From Litoribrevibacter albus (lineage in GTDB: Bacteria > Pseudomonadota > Gammaproteobacteria > Pseudomonadales > Litoribrevibacteraceae): DNA of 50,273 nt. The translations under genes were made by a program, and so were the position numbers. Each line of letters starts with the position of its first letter. The stretch's first letter is position 1. Below the pieces are notes generated by a model that had not been told where the DNA came from, searched no databases, and saw nothing but the letters and a program-made list of their open reading frames with translations. Shown here one piece after another: positions 8,360-15,388 of the stretch. Location of the stretch: positions 1 through 50,273 of the forward strand of contig NZ_BSNM01000025.1 of assembly GCF_030159995.1 (NCBI RefSeq), written 5' to 3'.

Positions 8360-9639
8360 TTTGCCGCTGTCATCAACCCTGAGCTTTTCGGCTTTGAGAA
8401 ATACACCCCTAACGAAATAAGCGCTAAGACGCCCAGGCTTGCCGCAAAAAGAAACGACCAAACGTAGTTATTCAAAACATCAGCAATCATACCGCCCAAG
8501 GCACCGGCAATACCGGCTGACAGAACCTGAACACACGCTTGTAAGGTGTAGTCTCCACCTTCATGGGTTTTCCGGCAGTGCCCCATCATGATCGCGAACA
8601 GAACCACCGTCGACATGGTATCCACCAACTGATCCTGAGTAACAATCCAATACATCCAAAAAACATCCGAATGATTGGTGACTTGTAATCCAGGAATCAG
8701 AGCATACGCACTGATCGACCCGATTTGCAGAACAGCAAAGCCAAACAATAACTGAAGCGGTTTGAAGTAGCGGTAGATAACTCCGACCAGTACAGCCCCG
8801 AGCAAACCGGCAATGGAAGAAAATAAGGTGATCTCTCCTACCCTCGCCAAATCCATACCCTGATCAATCAACATCGATTTCACTAAAGTGGACGACATGC
8901 CATCCGCCAACTTGTAGGTAAACAAAACCAACAGCCAGTAGGCGATGTGCTTAATTTTGAAGTAATCCCAAAAGAAATAACTGTCGGTTTCACCGGATGA
9001 CCGCCCGGAAATTCTCTCCTCTCGATTTAACACCGAGTTTTCCTTAAAAAATAAGGTTGGAATCAACATCAGAATCAAAGTCACAGCCACCAGCTGAATC
9101 GTTAAACTCCACCCAATGGAATTCATCATGATCAACAGGCCGGAACCACCTAACATTAAGCCAATTTTGTAACCGGCAACCTGAACCGTATTCCCGAGAC
9201 CTCGCAATTTTTCGCTTAACAATGAAACGGCTAAACCATCCGTCGCGACATCCTGAGTTGATGAAAACACATTGAGCAGACACAGCAGAACAAACAATAC
9301 CGCCAAACCCTGGCCAAAAATCCAATCGGCAGGCATCAAAGACAAGCCAAGTAAGGTAGCCACAGCACCACACTGCATCATCAAAATCCAGCTACGATGC
9401 GGGCTTAAAGAAGCATAATAAAAACGGTCAATGAAGGGTGCCCAGAGAAATTTAAACAACCAAGGCAGCGCCAATAACTTCAGCGCGCCAATAGCCGAAT
9501 GGGAAGCTCCGTATTCTCGCATAATGGCAGGCATGGCATGAGCCAATAATCCGGAGGGAAAGCCTTGCGAGAAATATAGCGACGTTAGAAGAACAAATAG
9601 AAAACGATTGTCGATAGGTTTAAGAGCGCTCGATGACAT
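8356..9639 (-). CDS. MFS transporter, AmpG / RhtX-FptX type
   Basis: This 427-residue inner membrane protein has about 12 hydrophobic helices. The N-terminus, with 'YFSQGFPSGLLAHAMP' and 'LPWLFKFLWAPFIDRF', is characteristic of the PAT/AmpG branch of the major facilitator superfamily, and within it closer to siderophore importers of the RhtX/FptX kind than to muropeptide permease AmpG. The substrate is therefore uncertain: a siderophore, peptidoglycan fragments, or an acetyl-CoA-type ligand. No siderophore genes are nearby. It converges on the kinase gene with a 4-base overlap. An 8-bp perfect inverted repeat (9652-9675) lies just upstream of the start and might control it. Confidence 0.8.
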   Translation of the reverse strand: MSSSALKPIDNRFLFVLLTSLYFSQGFPSGLLAHAMPAIMREYGASHSAIGALKLLALPWLFKFLWAPFIDRFYYASLSPHRSWILMMQCGAVATLLGLSLMPADWIFGQGLAVLFVLLCLLNVFSSTQDVATDGLAVSLLSEKLRGLGNTVQVAGYKIGLMLGGSGLLIMMNSIGWSLTIQLVAVTLILMLIPTLFFKENSVLNREERISGRSSGETDSYFFWDYFKIKHIAYWLLVLFTYKLADGMSSTLVKSMLIDQGMDLARVGEITLFSSIAGLLGAVLVGVIYRYFKPLQLLFGFAVLQIGSISAYALIPGLQVTNHSDVFWMYWIVTQDQLVDTMSTVVLFAIMMGHCRKTHEGGDYTLQACVQVLSAGIAGALGGMIADVLNNYVWSFLFAASLGVLALISLGVYFSKPKSSGLMTAAN

Positions 9640-9651
9640 ACGCCGGGATCA

Positions 9652-9675
9652 TCCATAATGACGAAAAATTATGGA
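9652..9675 (-). promoter_or_regulatory. perfect 8-bp inverted repeat upstream of the MFS gene
   Basis: TCCATAAT (9652-9659) and ATTATGGA (9668-9675) are exact reverse complements around 8 bases. The repeat ends 12 bases before the transporter's start codon, so it could be an operator or a 5'-leader hairpin controlling ribosome access. No regulator family is recognised for it. Confidence 0.35.
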
Positions 9676-9778
9676 CGCACCCTACCACAGAGCGATTACT
9701 TTTGTCCGCCTAAGTTAGCACGAATATATTCTGACCGTTCAAGAGTTAGACATGGGCTAAATAAGAGCTAAACACGAA

Positions 9779-11080
9779 CTAGAAAAGCTCGATATCTTCA
9801 CCCAAATATTCATCCTGACAGCTACCTTCCTCATTGGCGACCTCGTTCCCACCTTGTGCAACACTTTCAAGGGAGGCATCGGCTGTGGGTTTACCTGAAT
9901 TTGTATTATCAGCCTGGTTTTTACTTGCGATGGCTTTATCTACCATTTGATTTTGCTGATCGACCAAGTGATCGAGCAATCGAATCACGTTGTTAATTGA
10001 ACCTTTCAAATTCGTACCGGTATCCAACACCCCATTGGCTTCTGTCACGGCACCATCAATCCGTCGAATCAGGTAAGTTTCCTGGTCATCATCCAAGCCC
10101 ATTCTTGGAATTTCTTCGTCCAGCTCCATCAGCATCTTATTCATAATGCTGGCCACGTCCTCCTGATTGACCCGAAGCGCATCGGTCAACTGCACCAGGG
10201 TTTGCTTCACAATTTCAAAAGACTTACTCAGATTGTGGGACTGCTCAATCAATTGAGACTCAATATTCAACGAACGAATGGTCGCATTAGCCACTTCAAT
10301 CATGAATGGCAGCAGATCCTTGTACCGACCATAACGATCTGGCTCACTCACTGGCATGTTTTTAACCAGTAAAGAGACATAGGGGTAGTTAATCTGAGTC
10401 CGGGCGCCAAAATCATTAAATCGCTTCGCTTCCGACAGAACAGTGATCAATTCTTTTTCGAGAGGGCTGACGACAGGATTTTGGGGATTACTGGTGTAGA
10501 ACTTTACTTCCAAATCCGACTTGATCATCAAACTGCAATTCAAGCCAAACTGATCAGTAGCTTTGAAGAACTGAGTAGCTAATAAATCATGACATCCAAT
10601 GCTGTGGGTTTTCTCTACAAAACGAATGGCAGTTCCAAATTCACTCGTCCCGGAGAGTGCCTGAAACGCGGCCTGATTAGCCTCATGGAGCTGATTTCTT
10701 AACTGATCACGCTCATGTCGATAATCCAGCACCTTGGATAACTTGGCTCGCAAGAATTCAGGTTCAAAAGGTTTAATAAGGTAATCTTCGGCACCAAGTT
10801 CCAGCCCGCGAAGACGTTCGGCAACGGAGCTCCGAGAGGAAATGAAAACAACAGGTATATCTTCGCAGCCGGAATTTAATTTTTTGATGGCTTTACACAC
10901 ATCAAAACCATTCATTTCCGGCATTTCTACATCTAACAAAATCAGATCAGGTTTTTCTTGTTTAACGGCACTTATGGCAGAGGGCCCATCTTCCGCCATA
11001 GTGACTTGGAACTCTTCATTCAGCGAACGAAAAACAGCTTTGCGCGCTACTATTTCATCATCAACAACCAGTACTTTCAT
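9779..11080 (-). CDS. response regulator, REC with unassigned C-terminal region
   Basis: This 433-residue protein has an N-terminal receiver domain (residues 1-120) with VVDDE, phospho-acceptor in LILLDVEMP, the conserved SSR switch region and KPFEP. A coiled coil follows (about 120-145). The middle region (about 150-270) has alternating hydrophobic pattern but matches no output domain I know. Residues about 270-380 are helical. The tail is polar and Asn/Gln-rich. There is no DNA-binding, GGDEF, HD-GYP or kinase domain. I place the start at the ATG at 11080; a TTG one codon upstream is less likely. It probably acts through protein contacts. The nearby two-component pair on the other strand may be a partner, but they are not co-transcribed. 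Confidence 0.8.
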   Translation of the reverse strand: MKVLVVDDEIVARKAVFRSLNEEFQVTMAEDGPSAISAVKQEKPDLILLDVEMPEMNGFDVCKAIKKLNSGCEDIPVVFISSRSSVAERLRGLELGAEDYLIKPFEPEFLRAKLSKVLDYRHERDQLRNQLHEANQAAFQALSGTSEFGTAIRFVEKTHSIGCHDLLATQFFKATDQFGLNCSLMIKSDLEVKFYTSNPQNPVVSPLEKELITVLSEAKRFNDFGARTQINYPYVSLLVKNMPVSEPDRYGRYKDLLPFMIEVANATIRSLNIESQLIEQSHNLSKSFEIVKQTLVQLTDALRVNQEDVASIMNKMLMELDEEIPRMGLDDDQETYLIRRIDGAVTEANGVLDTGTNLKGSINNVIRLLDHLVDQQNQMVDKAIASKNQADNTNSGKPTADASLESVAQGGNEVANEEGSCQDEYLGEDIELF

Positions 11081-11159
11081 CAAGTAATCCCATTAAGAGC
11101 CATCCAACCAAGGCATAGACCGATTCTTTCAGCAAGCAACCTGTTTCGGTTGAGAATTA

Positions 11160-11173
11160 GTGTCAGGTGACAC
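11160..11173. repeat. palindrome in the 371-bp gap between divergent genes
   Basis: GTGTCA-GG-TGACAC is a perfect 6-bp dyad lying 80 bases upstream of the response regulator start. The rest of the gap (11081-11451) is AT-rich and holds no gene or RNA I can support. The dyad could be an operator for either divergent gene. Confidence 0.3.
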
Positions 11174-11451
11174 GTCATTTCAACTGACAGATCATTCCAA
11201 CTAAAACCAATTCCGGTTAATAACCTGCCTAATCAGAAGCAGTTATACTTAGAGCCAGTACAGCAGCGTTCCGATGCTTTGCTGTCTGTAATAAATATTT
11301 ATTGTTCTTTGATTAAAAACGATGAATAGTTAGTCCGACTAACCCATGTCTCTATCGAAGATTCAAGCCATCTGTAAATAACCATAGTTTATTTATGGAG
11401 TTTTTGCGTGTGACATATGTACCTTTTAGTGTAGGAAATTGGAGTATTAAA

Positions 11452-12114
11452 ATGCTAAAAATAAGATTCAAAGCCCCCGAATCCTGCAATCTCCAGGCAT
11501 CCATCTCTTTGGTTTTCTGTCTTCTGTTTGGTAGTAAATCTTTACACGCAGAGGCGCTCTACCTACCCCAGGAAATTCAATATGGACGCGTTGTTGCACA
11601 TCACATCCATAAAATTGATCCCAGCTATGGCCGTGGCGCAATCTTGGGTGCTATCACAGGTGCAGTAGTGGCCGAAAACGCCAGAGGATGGGGAGCGCTA
11701 GGCGGAGCCATAGTTGGCGCAGGACTCGAAGGAGCGATTACCTCAGGCCAAGAAGCCCATAAAGTAGTTGTTCGTCTGGTCAACGGCCAATCCTTTTCCA
11801 TCGCTACACCGCCGAATAACCTCAGGACAGGAGACTGTGTTGCCGTTGAACAAAGCGATCACGGAGCAGAACTCTTTAAAGTCAGCCATCAATTCTGTGA
11901 AGAAGCACAACCATCACACCGAAATAAGCCTAACTCGCCGCCTAACGATCATTACTCATCAACCTTCAATCAGAGCCAGCCACACTATCGAGACGGCAAT
12001 AGAGAAGACAATAAAGAAGAGCAATGCGATAAAGCCAGAGCCAAACTACGTTACGCCAAAGATTCGGAGTACAATCGCGTGTTAGCAGATGTTCAACGCT
12101 ATTGTCAGGACTGA
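11452..12114 (+). CDS. secreted glycine-zipper protein, unknown function
   Basis: This 220-residue protein has a signal peptide (residues 1-33, hydrophobic core ASISLVFCLLFG). After it come a short SlyB/PcP-like beta segment and a glycine-zipper region (about 60-95: AILGAITGAVV, GALGGAIVGAG), which may insert in or span a membrane. A small 'VVRLVNGQSFSI' segment resembles the end of outer membrane SlyB-like proteins. The last 70 residues are polar, rich in Asn, His and Pro, with two late Cys. There is no lipobox Cys at the cleavage site. I chose the ATG at 11452, which has GGAG 7 bases upstream and gives a proper signal peptide; an ATG at 11395 is in frame but has no ribosome site. The role is probably in the envelope. 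Confidence 0.7.
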   Translation: MLKIRFKAPESCNLQASISLVFCLLFGSKSLHAEALYLPQEIQYGRVVAHHIHKIDPSYGRGAILGAITGAVVAENARGWGALGGAIVGAGLEGAITSGQEAHKVVVRLVNGQSFSIATPPNNLRTGDCVAVEQSDHGAELFKVSHQFCEEAQPSHRNKPNSPPNDHYSSTFNQSQPHYRDGNREDNKEEQCDKARAKLRYAKDSEYNRVLADVQRYCQD

Positions 12115-12161
12115 ACCCAACAGCCAGATAACACCTAATAACGATTCATCAATACATCAAA

Positions 12162-12845
12162 ATGACAAAGACTTCTGATACCACATCACTTGAATTAACC
12201 GAAAGTGATTATCAAGAACAACAAAAGCAACGACTCAGCTACATGCCTTGGTTGTATCACACGCTGAAACCTCGCTTGAAAGCCTGGGCTAAACCGTGGC
12301 AAGAACATCTTCAAAATCGATTATCCAAGTTGGAAACCGTTCGTTTTGGTGATGAGTGTTTTATTGCACCGTCGGCCAAATTATTTGCTGAACCCGGTCG
12401 AACCATTGAGATCGGGGATTACACCACCATTGCCGCCGACGTATTTATCCACGGACCAGCAAACTTCGGCCATCATGTAGCGATCAACCATAACGTCAGT
12501 ATGGATGGCGGATCTTCAGGTATCACCATTGGCGATCATAGCCGGGTTGCCTGCCAGTGTACGTTCTTTGCCTTTAATCACGGTATGGCACCGGATCTGC
12601 TGGTGCGGGAACAAGCTGTCAGTTCGAAAGGCATCAACATTGGCGAGGATGTTTGGATAGGCGCAAATACAAGCATTGTTGATGGAGTGCGTATCCATGA
12701 TCATGCCATCATTGGCATGGGTGCCGTGGTCACACAAGATATACCTGAATACGCAGTCGCCGTGGGTAATCCTGCAAGAGTCATTGCTGATCGTCGTGAC
12801 AAACCCGATGCCCAATGGGATTGGGTTACAAACAACGCCAGATAA
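12162..12845 (+). CDS. hexapeptide-repeat acyltransferase (LbH family)
   Basis: This 227-residue protein's N-terminal 60 residues are helical and basic. Residues about 65-215 form a left-handed beta helix made of hexapeptide repeats such as IGDYTT, ITIGDH, INIGED and VWIGAN. The catalytic His lies in FAFNHGM. The C-terminal 'AVAVGNPARVI' is the usual end of maltose/galactoside and sugar O-acetyltransferases. It probably moves an acetyl group from acetyl-CoA to a sugar, perhaps of a surface glycan. It sits apart from the polysaccharide locus. No Shine-Dalgarno is visible. It converges on the substrate-binding-protein gene with 13 bases between stops. Confidence 0.8.
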   Translation: MTKTSDTTSLELTESDYQEQQKQRLSYMPWLYHTLKPRLKAWAKPWQEHLQNRLSKLETVRFGDECFIAPSAKLFAEPGRTIEIGDYTTIAADVFIHGPANFGHHVAINHNVSMDGGSSGITIGDHSRVACQCTFFAFNHGMAPDLLVREQAVSSKGINIGEDVWIGANTSIVDGVRIHDHAIIGMGAVVTQDIPEYAVAVGNPARVIADRRDKPDAQWDWVTNNAR

Positions 12846-12858
12846 TAATCCCTAAGGT

Positions 12859-13743
12859 TTACTGGATCTCTCGATCTACATCGAGACTATAGAGGTCCGA
12901 ATACCGTTGAAAGATGGCTTGACGTTCTTCCATTGGCACGTCGGCCAATCCATCCCAAACGCCCTGAGCGATCTCCGCATGATCAGACATGAATTGATGA
13001 GAAAACACCAGATGCCAATCCGCATTGAAAAGTGGCTCTTTGATATACGAAATTCGATTCCTTAATTCAGTCGGAATTCGATAGATGGTTTGAAGGCCAA
13101 TCAGCTTTTCAACAACGTACCCTTCCAGACGATCAAGAGCCACCAGCTTAAAGCCTTCGGACGCCGTATAACTGCCTGAGGCAAGCACACCCAATTCCTC
13201 TAGTTTGATCTTTGCCACATAACCCGGAGGGGCCGAAAGACCTATTCCCCGAAAGCCTGAAAACTGATGTCCGTCCCACTTCAGAAGAGAAGCCCGATTA
13301 ATGAAGATTTGATATTGAACGTGCCATAAACGATATCGCTGCTCCGCTGGCACTCCAAACTGTTTAGTTGCTGGCGGGAATTGCCCCCATTGATCACGCT
13401 CTTTGAGCCAGATGGTGGCGAACATACCATCCATCTTCCCATCCTTCAGTAATTTGATACAACGTTTCCAGGGCTTTCTCTGGAAATCGAACGGTTGGTC
13501 CGGAGCTGCCGTACGAATAAGATCGATTAAAACCCCAGGCTTATAGTCAGGCACCTCTTCTTCTCCCATCATGAAGGGTACGTAATCCAGATTCTCATAG
13601 CAGATGACAACAGGACGGGCGTCATTAGCAACAGAAGTGGCAGAGACAACAGGAGAAAAAGCAGACAGTATGAATACGCAAGCAGCTAAGCTGAGACGAG
13701 AGCAAGTAAGAGGAAAGTATGTTTTGATCGATGATTGGAACAT
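12859..13743 (-). CDS. periplasmic substrate-binding protein, SBP_bac_3-like
   Basis: This 294-residue protein has a long signal peptide (cleavage near residue 35, after SPVVSA). The mature part opens with a typical 'VVICYENLDYVPFMM' strand and has the two-lobed pattern of family 3 solute-binding proteins, including 'RKPWKRCIKLLKDGKMDGMF', in which many homologues read 'W-x-R-x-x-x-x-L-x-x-G-x-x-D'. No permease or ATPase gene is adjacent, so it may work with a distant ABC transporter or as a sensor. The ATG at 13743 has AGAGG 5 bases upstream; an in-frame GTG two codons earlier lies inside that ribosome site. The ligand is unknown, possibly an amino acid. Confidence 0.7.
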   Translation of the reverse strand: MFQSSIKTYFPLTCSRLSLAACVFILSAFSPVVSATSVANDARPVVICYENLDYVPFMMGEEEVPDYKPGVLIDLIRTAAPDQPFDFQRKPWKRCIKLLKDGKMDGMFATIWLKERDQWGQFPPATKQFGVPAEQRYRLWHVQYQIFINRASLLKWDGHQFSGFRGIGLSAPPGYVAKIKLEELGVLASGSYTASEGFKLVALDRLEGYVVEKLIGLQTIYRIPTELRNRISYIKEPLFNADWHLVFSHQFMSDHAEIAQGVWDGLADVPMEERQAIFQRYSDLYSLDVDREIQ

Positions 13744-13788
13744 ACCCACCTCTACTTTATCAATTGATGATATTAGAAGTGTAGACGA

Positions 13789-14022
13789 CTAGAACTCTTC
13801 CAGGTCATCCTCTTCATCAACACCATCAACCACTTCAGTGACCACCGGGTTTCCACACTTCAAACAATCACCCTCAATAAAGACGCGGCCATTTTCTTCA
13901 TACTCTTTTGGGTTTTTCATCCCCAAATCCACTTCCATACATTCGTTACACCAAGTTTGTTCCAGAAAAGCTTGCTGTTCTTCTTCTGGACGCAGATAAA
14001 AATCACGCATTTCTCTAGTCAT
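13789..14022 (-). CDS. small acidic zinc-ribbon-like protein
   Basis: This 77-residue protein has two CxxC pairs, CNEC (about 25-28) and CLKC (about 53-56), spaced as in a zinc ribbon. The last 15 residues are nearly all acidic. The ribosome site AAGGA lies 7 bases upstream of the ATG, which supports expression. It has no membrane segment or signal. I do not know its role; small CxxC proteins of this kind can be regulators or metal-binding accessory proteins. It is divergent from a LysR regulator and shares with it a control region holding a dyad (14143-14166). Confidence 0.7.
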   Translation of the reverse strand: MTREMRDFYLRPEEEQQAFLEQTWCNECMEVDLGMKNPKEYEENGRVFIEGDCLKCGNPVVTEVVDGVDEEDDLEEF

Positions 14023-14142
14023 TCAAATTTCCTTAATACAAAAGCTGGAGGAACAGTTCCCTCATGGCCATAAGTGTAAATCATTAGTCGTCCATGTCAC
14101 TCGAAAAATACAGAACATCAATGTGCGGTTACATTATATAGT

Positions 14143-14166
14143 TGACACATCAATTAATATTTGTCA
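14143..14166. promoter_or_regulatory. 24-bp dyad in the divergent control region
   Basis: TGACACAT (14143-14150) and ATTTGTCA (14159-14166) form an imperfect inverted repeat (7 of 8) around AT-rich CAATTAAT. It lies between the zinc-ribbon gene and the LysR gene, 51 bases before the latter. LysR regulators often bind such AT-centred dyads next to their own gene. A perfect TATAAT for the minus strand lies at 14132-14137. Confidence 0.4.
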
Positions 14167-14216
14167 TCTATATGTCATTCTTCGCTGACACCAACGGGTT
14201 TTGAGATAGACAGTCT

Positions 14217-15119
14217 ATGAGTACACCCTTACCCCCTTTGCAAAGCCTTAAAGCTTTTCTGCTGGCCGCTGAACATGAAAGTTTTAAACTTGCAGCCACT
14301 GAGCTTCACCTGACCCCCTCAGCGATTAGCCATCAAATCAAAGGGTTGGAAGACACACTTGGCCTTGAGCTTTTTCGGAGACAAAACCGCCAGATCAAGC
14401 TCACCCCTGCGGGTCAAATGTATAAGAACATTGTAGAGAAAGCGCTCAATGAGCTCAGCTCAGGTACAGATCGCTTGAAACGCCAGTTCAGCCAGAATGT
14501 ACTGCGCGCGCGTATCCCACCGATGATTGCCAGCGATTTTATTATTCCGAATCTCAGCGAGTTCCAACAACACAATCCGAACATCGAGCTACGACTTGAA
14601 ACCAGTCTGAAGTGGGCGAATCCCGAACGCGATGACCTGGATGTGATTCTATATTTCGGTACAGAGCCATCTCATACCGATGTTTCCTATGAAAAAGTAA
14701 CGTCGCTGTCAGCCACGCCAGTCATGAGTCCGGCCTTACAGGATTCAGAGAATCTTCAGCTTCAAACGCTTACGCAGCATCGTTTGATTCATTCCAGTGT
14801 CGTAAGTGACGGGTGGAAACGGTTCTTTTCTGCGTTTGATGAAGATTATCAACCTCAAAATACCGACTTGTGGTTGGATTCCTACACCAGCATTTTGCAG
14901 AGCTGTACGGAAGGACACGGCATCACACTGGGGTTATTGCCATTATTGAAATTGCGCTTAGATCGGGGGGAACTCATCCGCCCCATTGAGGAAGTACTTG
15001 AATTACCTGAAGCACTGTATCTGGTGTATCGGAAAGATAAACGCCTTACACCGGCGATCAAAACATTCTCTACCTGGATTAAAGGAATGCTGCAGAACTT
15101 AACGCATGAAAGCGTTTAA
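14217..15119 (+). CDS. LysR-family transcriptional regulator, GcvA-like
   Basis: This 300-residue protein has the usual LysR layout: a winged helix-turn-helix at residues 1-65, seen in 'FKLAATELHLTPSAISHQIK' followed by 'LGLELFRRQNRQIKLTPAG', then a linker helix and a two-lobed effector domain. The absence of the usual Val in the 'LTxAG' region is minor. The 'SAISHQIKxLED' form is typical of the GcvA/AmpR branch. The target is not evident. The upstream dyad may be its own site. The next gene downstream is 269 bases away with its own promoter, so the pump is not clearly in the same operon. Confidence 0.9.
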   Translation: MSTPLPPLQSLKAFLLAAEHESFKLAATELHLTPSAISHQIKGLEDTLGLELFRRQNRQIKLTPAGQMYKNIVEKALNELSSGTDRLKRQFSQNVLRARIPPMIASDFIIPNLSEFQQHNPNIELRLETSLKWANPERDDLDVILYFGTEPSHTDVSYEKVTSLSATPVMSPALQDSENLQLQTLTQHRLIHSSVVSDGWKRFFSAFDEDYQPQNTDLWLDSYTSILQSCTEGHGITLGLLPLLKLRLDRGELIRPIEEVLELPEALYLVYRKDKRLTPAIKTFSTWIKGMLQNLTHESV

Positions 15120-15266
15120 TTTGTAGGACAAGCTGAATCTGAAACTTGGATTGTTATAAAGAAGCGAATATTTCAGGTGAATTTTGCTCATGTATACAGT
15201 GAAAACTTTCGTTTGTTTTAAAAGGACAAAAACCGGACAATACCGGAACGCTATACATTAGGGCTT

Positions 15267-15296
15267 TTGCTCTATTTTAGACTTGATAATTATAAT
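15267..15296 (+). promoter_or_regulatory. sigma70-type promoter for the MMPL pump
   Basis: TTGCTC at 15267-15272 and a perfect TATAAT at 15291-15296 are separated by 18 bases. The -35 box is weak. Transcription would begin near 15303, leaving a leader of about 85 bases that contains a nested hairpin (15333-15369). Confidence 0.45.
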
Positions 15297-15332
15297 TAAT
15301 ATCAAAAGAAAAATAATTTAAAAGCAAACACT

Positions 15333-15369
15333 TACAGCCTTCATAGACCTATAAAGGTGTACGGCTGTA
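15333..15369 (+). other. nested 5'-leader hairpin
   Basis: Outer arms TACAGCC (15333-15339) and GGCTGTA (15363-15369) are perfect. Inside, ACCT-ATAA-AGGT forms a second stem with a 4-base loop. The structure ends 11 bases before the AAGGAAG ribosome site of the pump gene. It could be a regulatory leader, but matches no riboswitch I know. Confidence 0.4.
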
Positions 15370-15388
15370 GCTCGATAAAGGAAGCACT

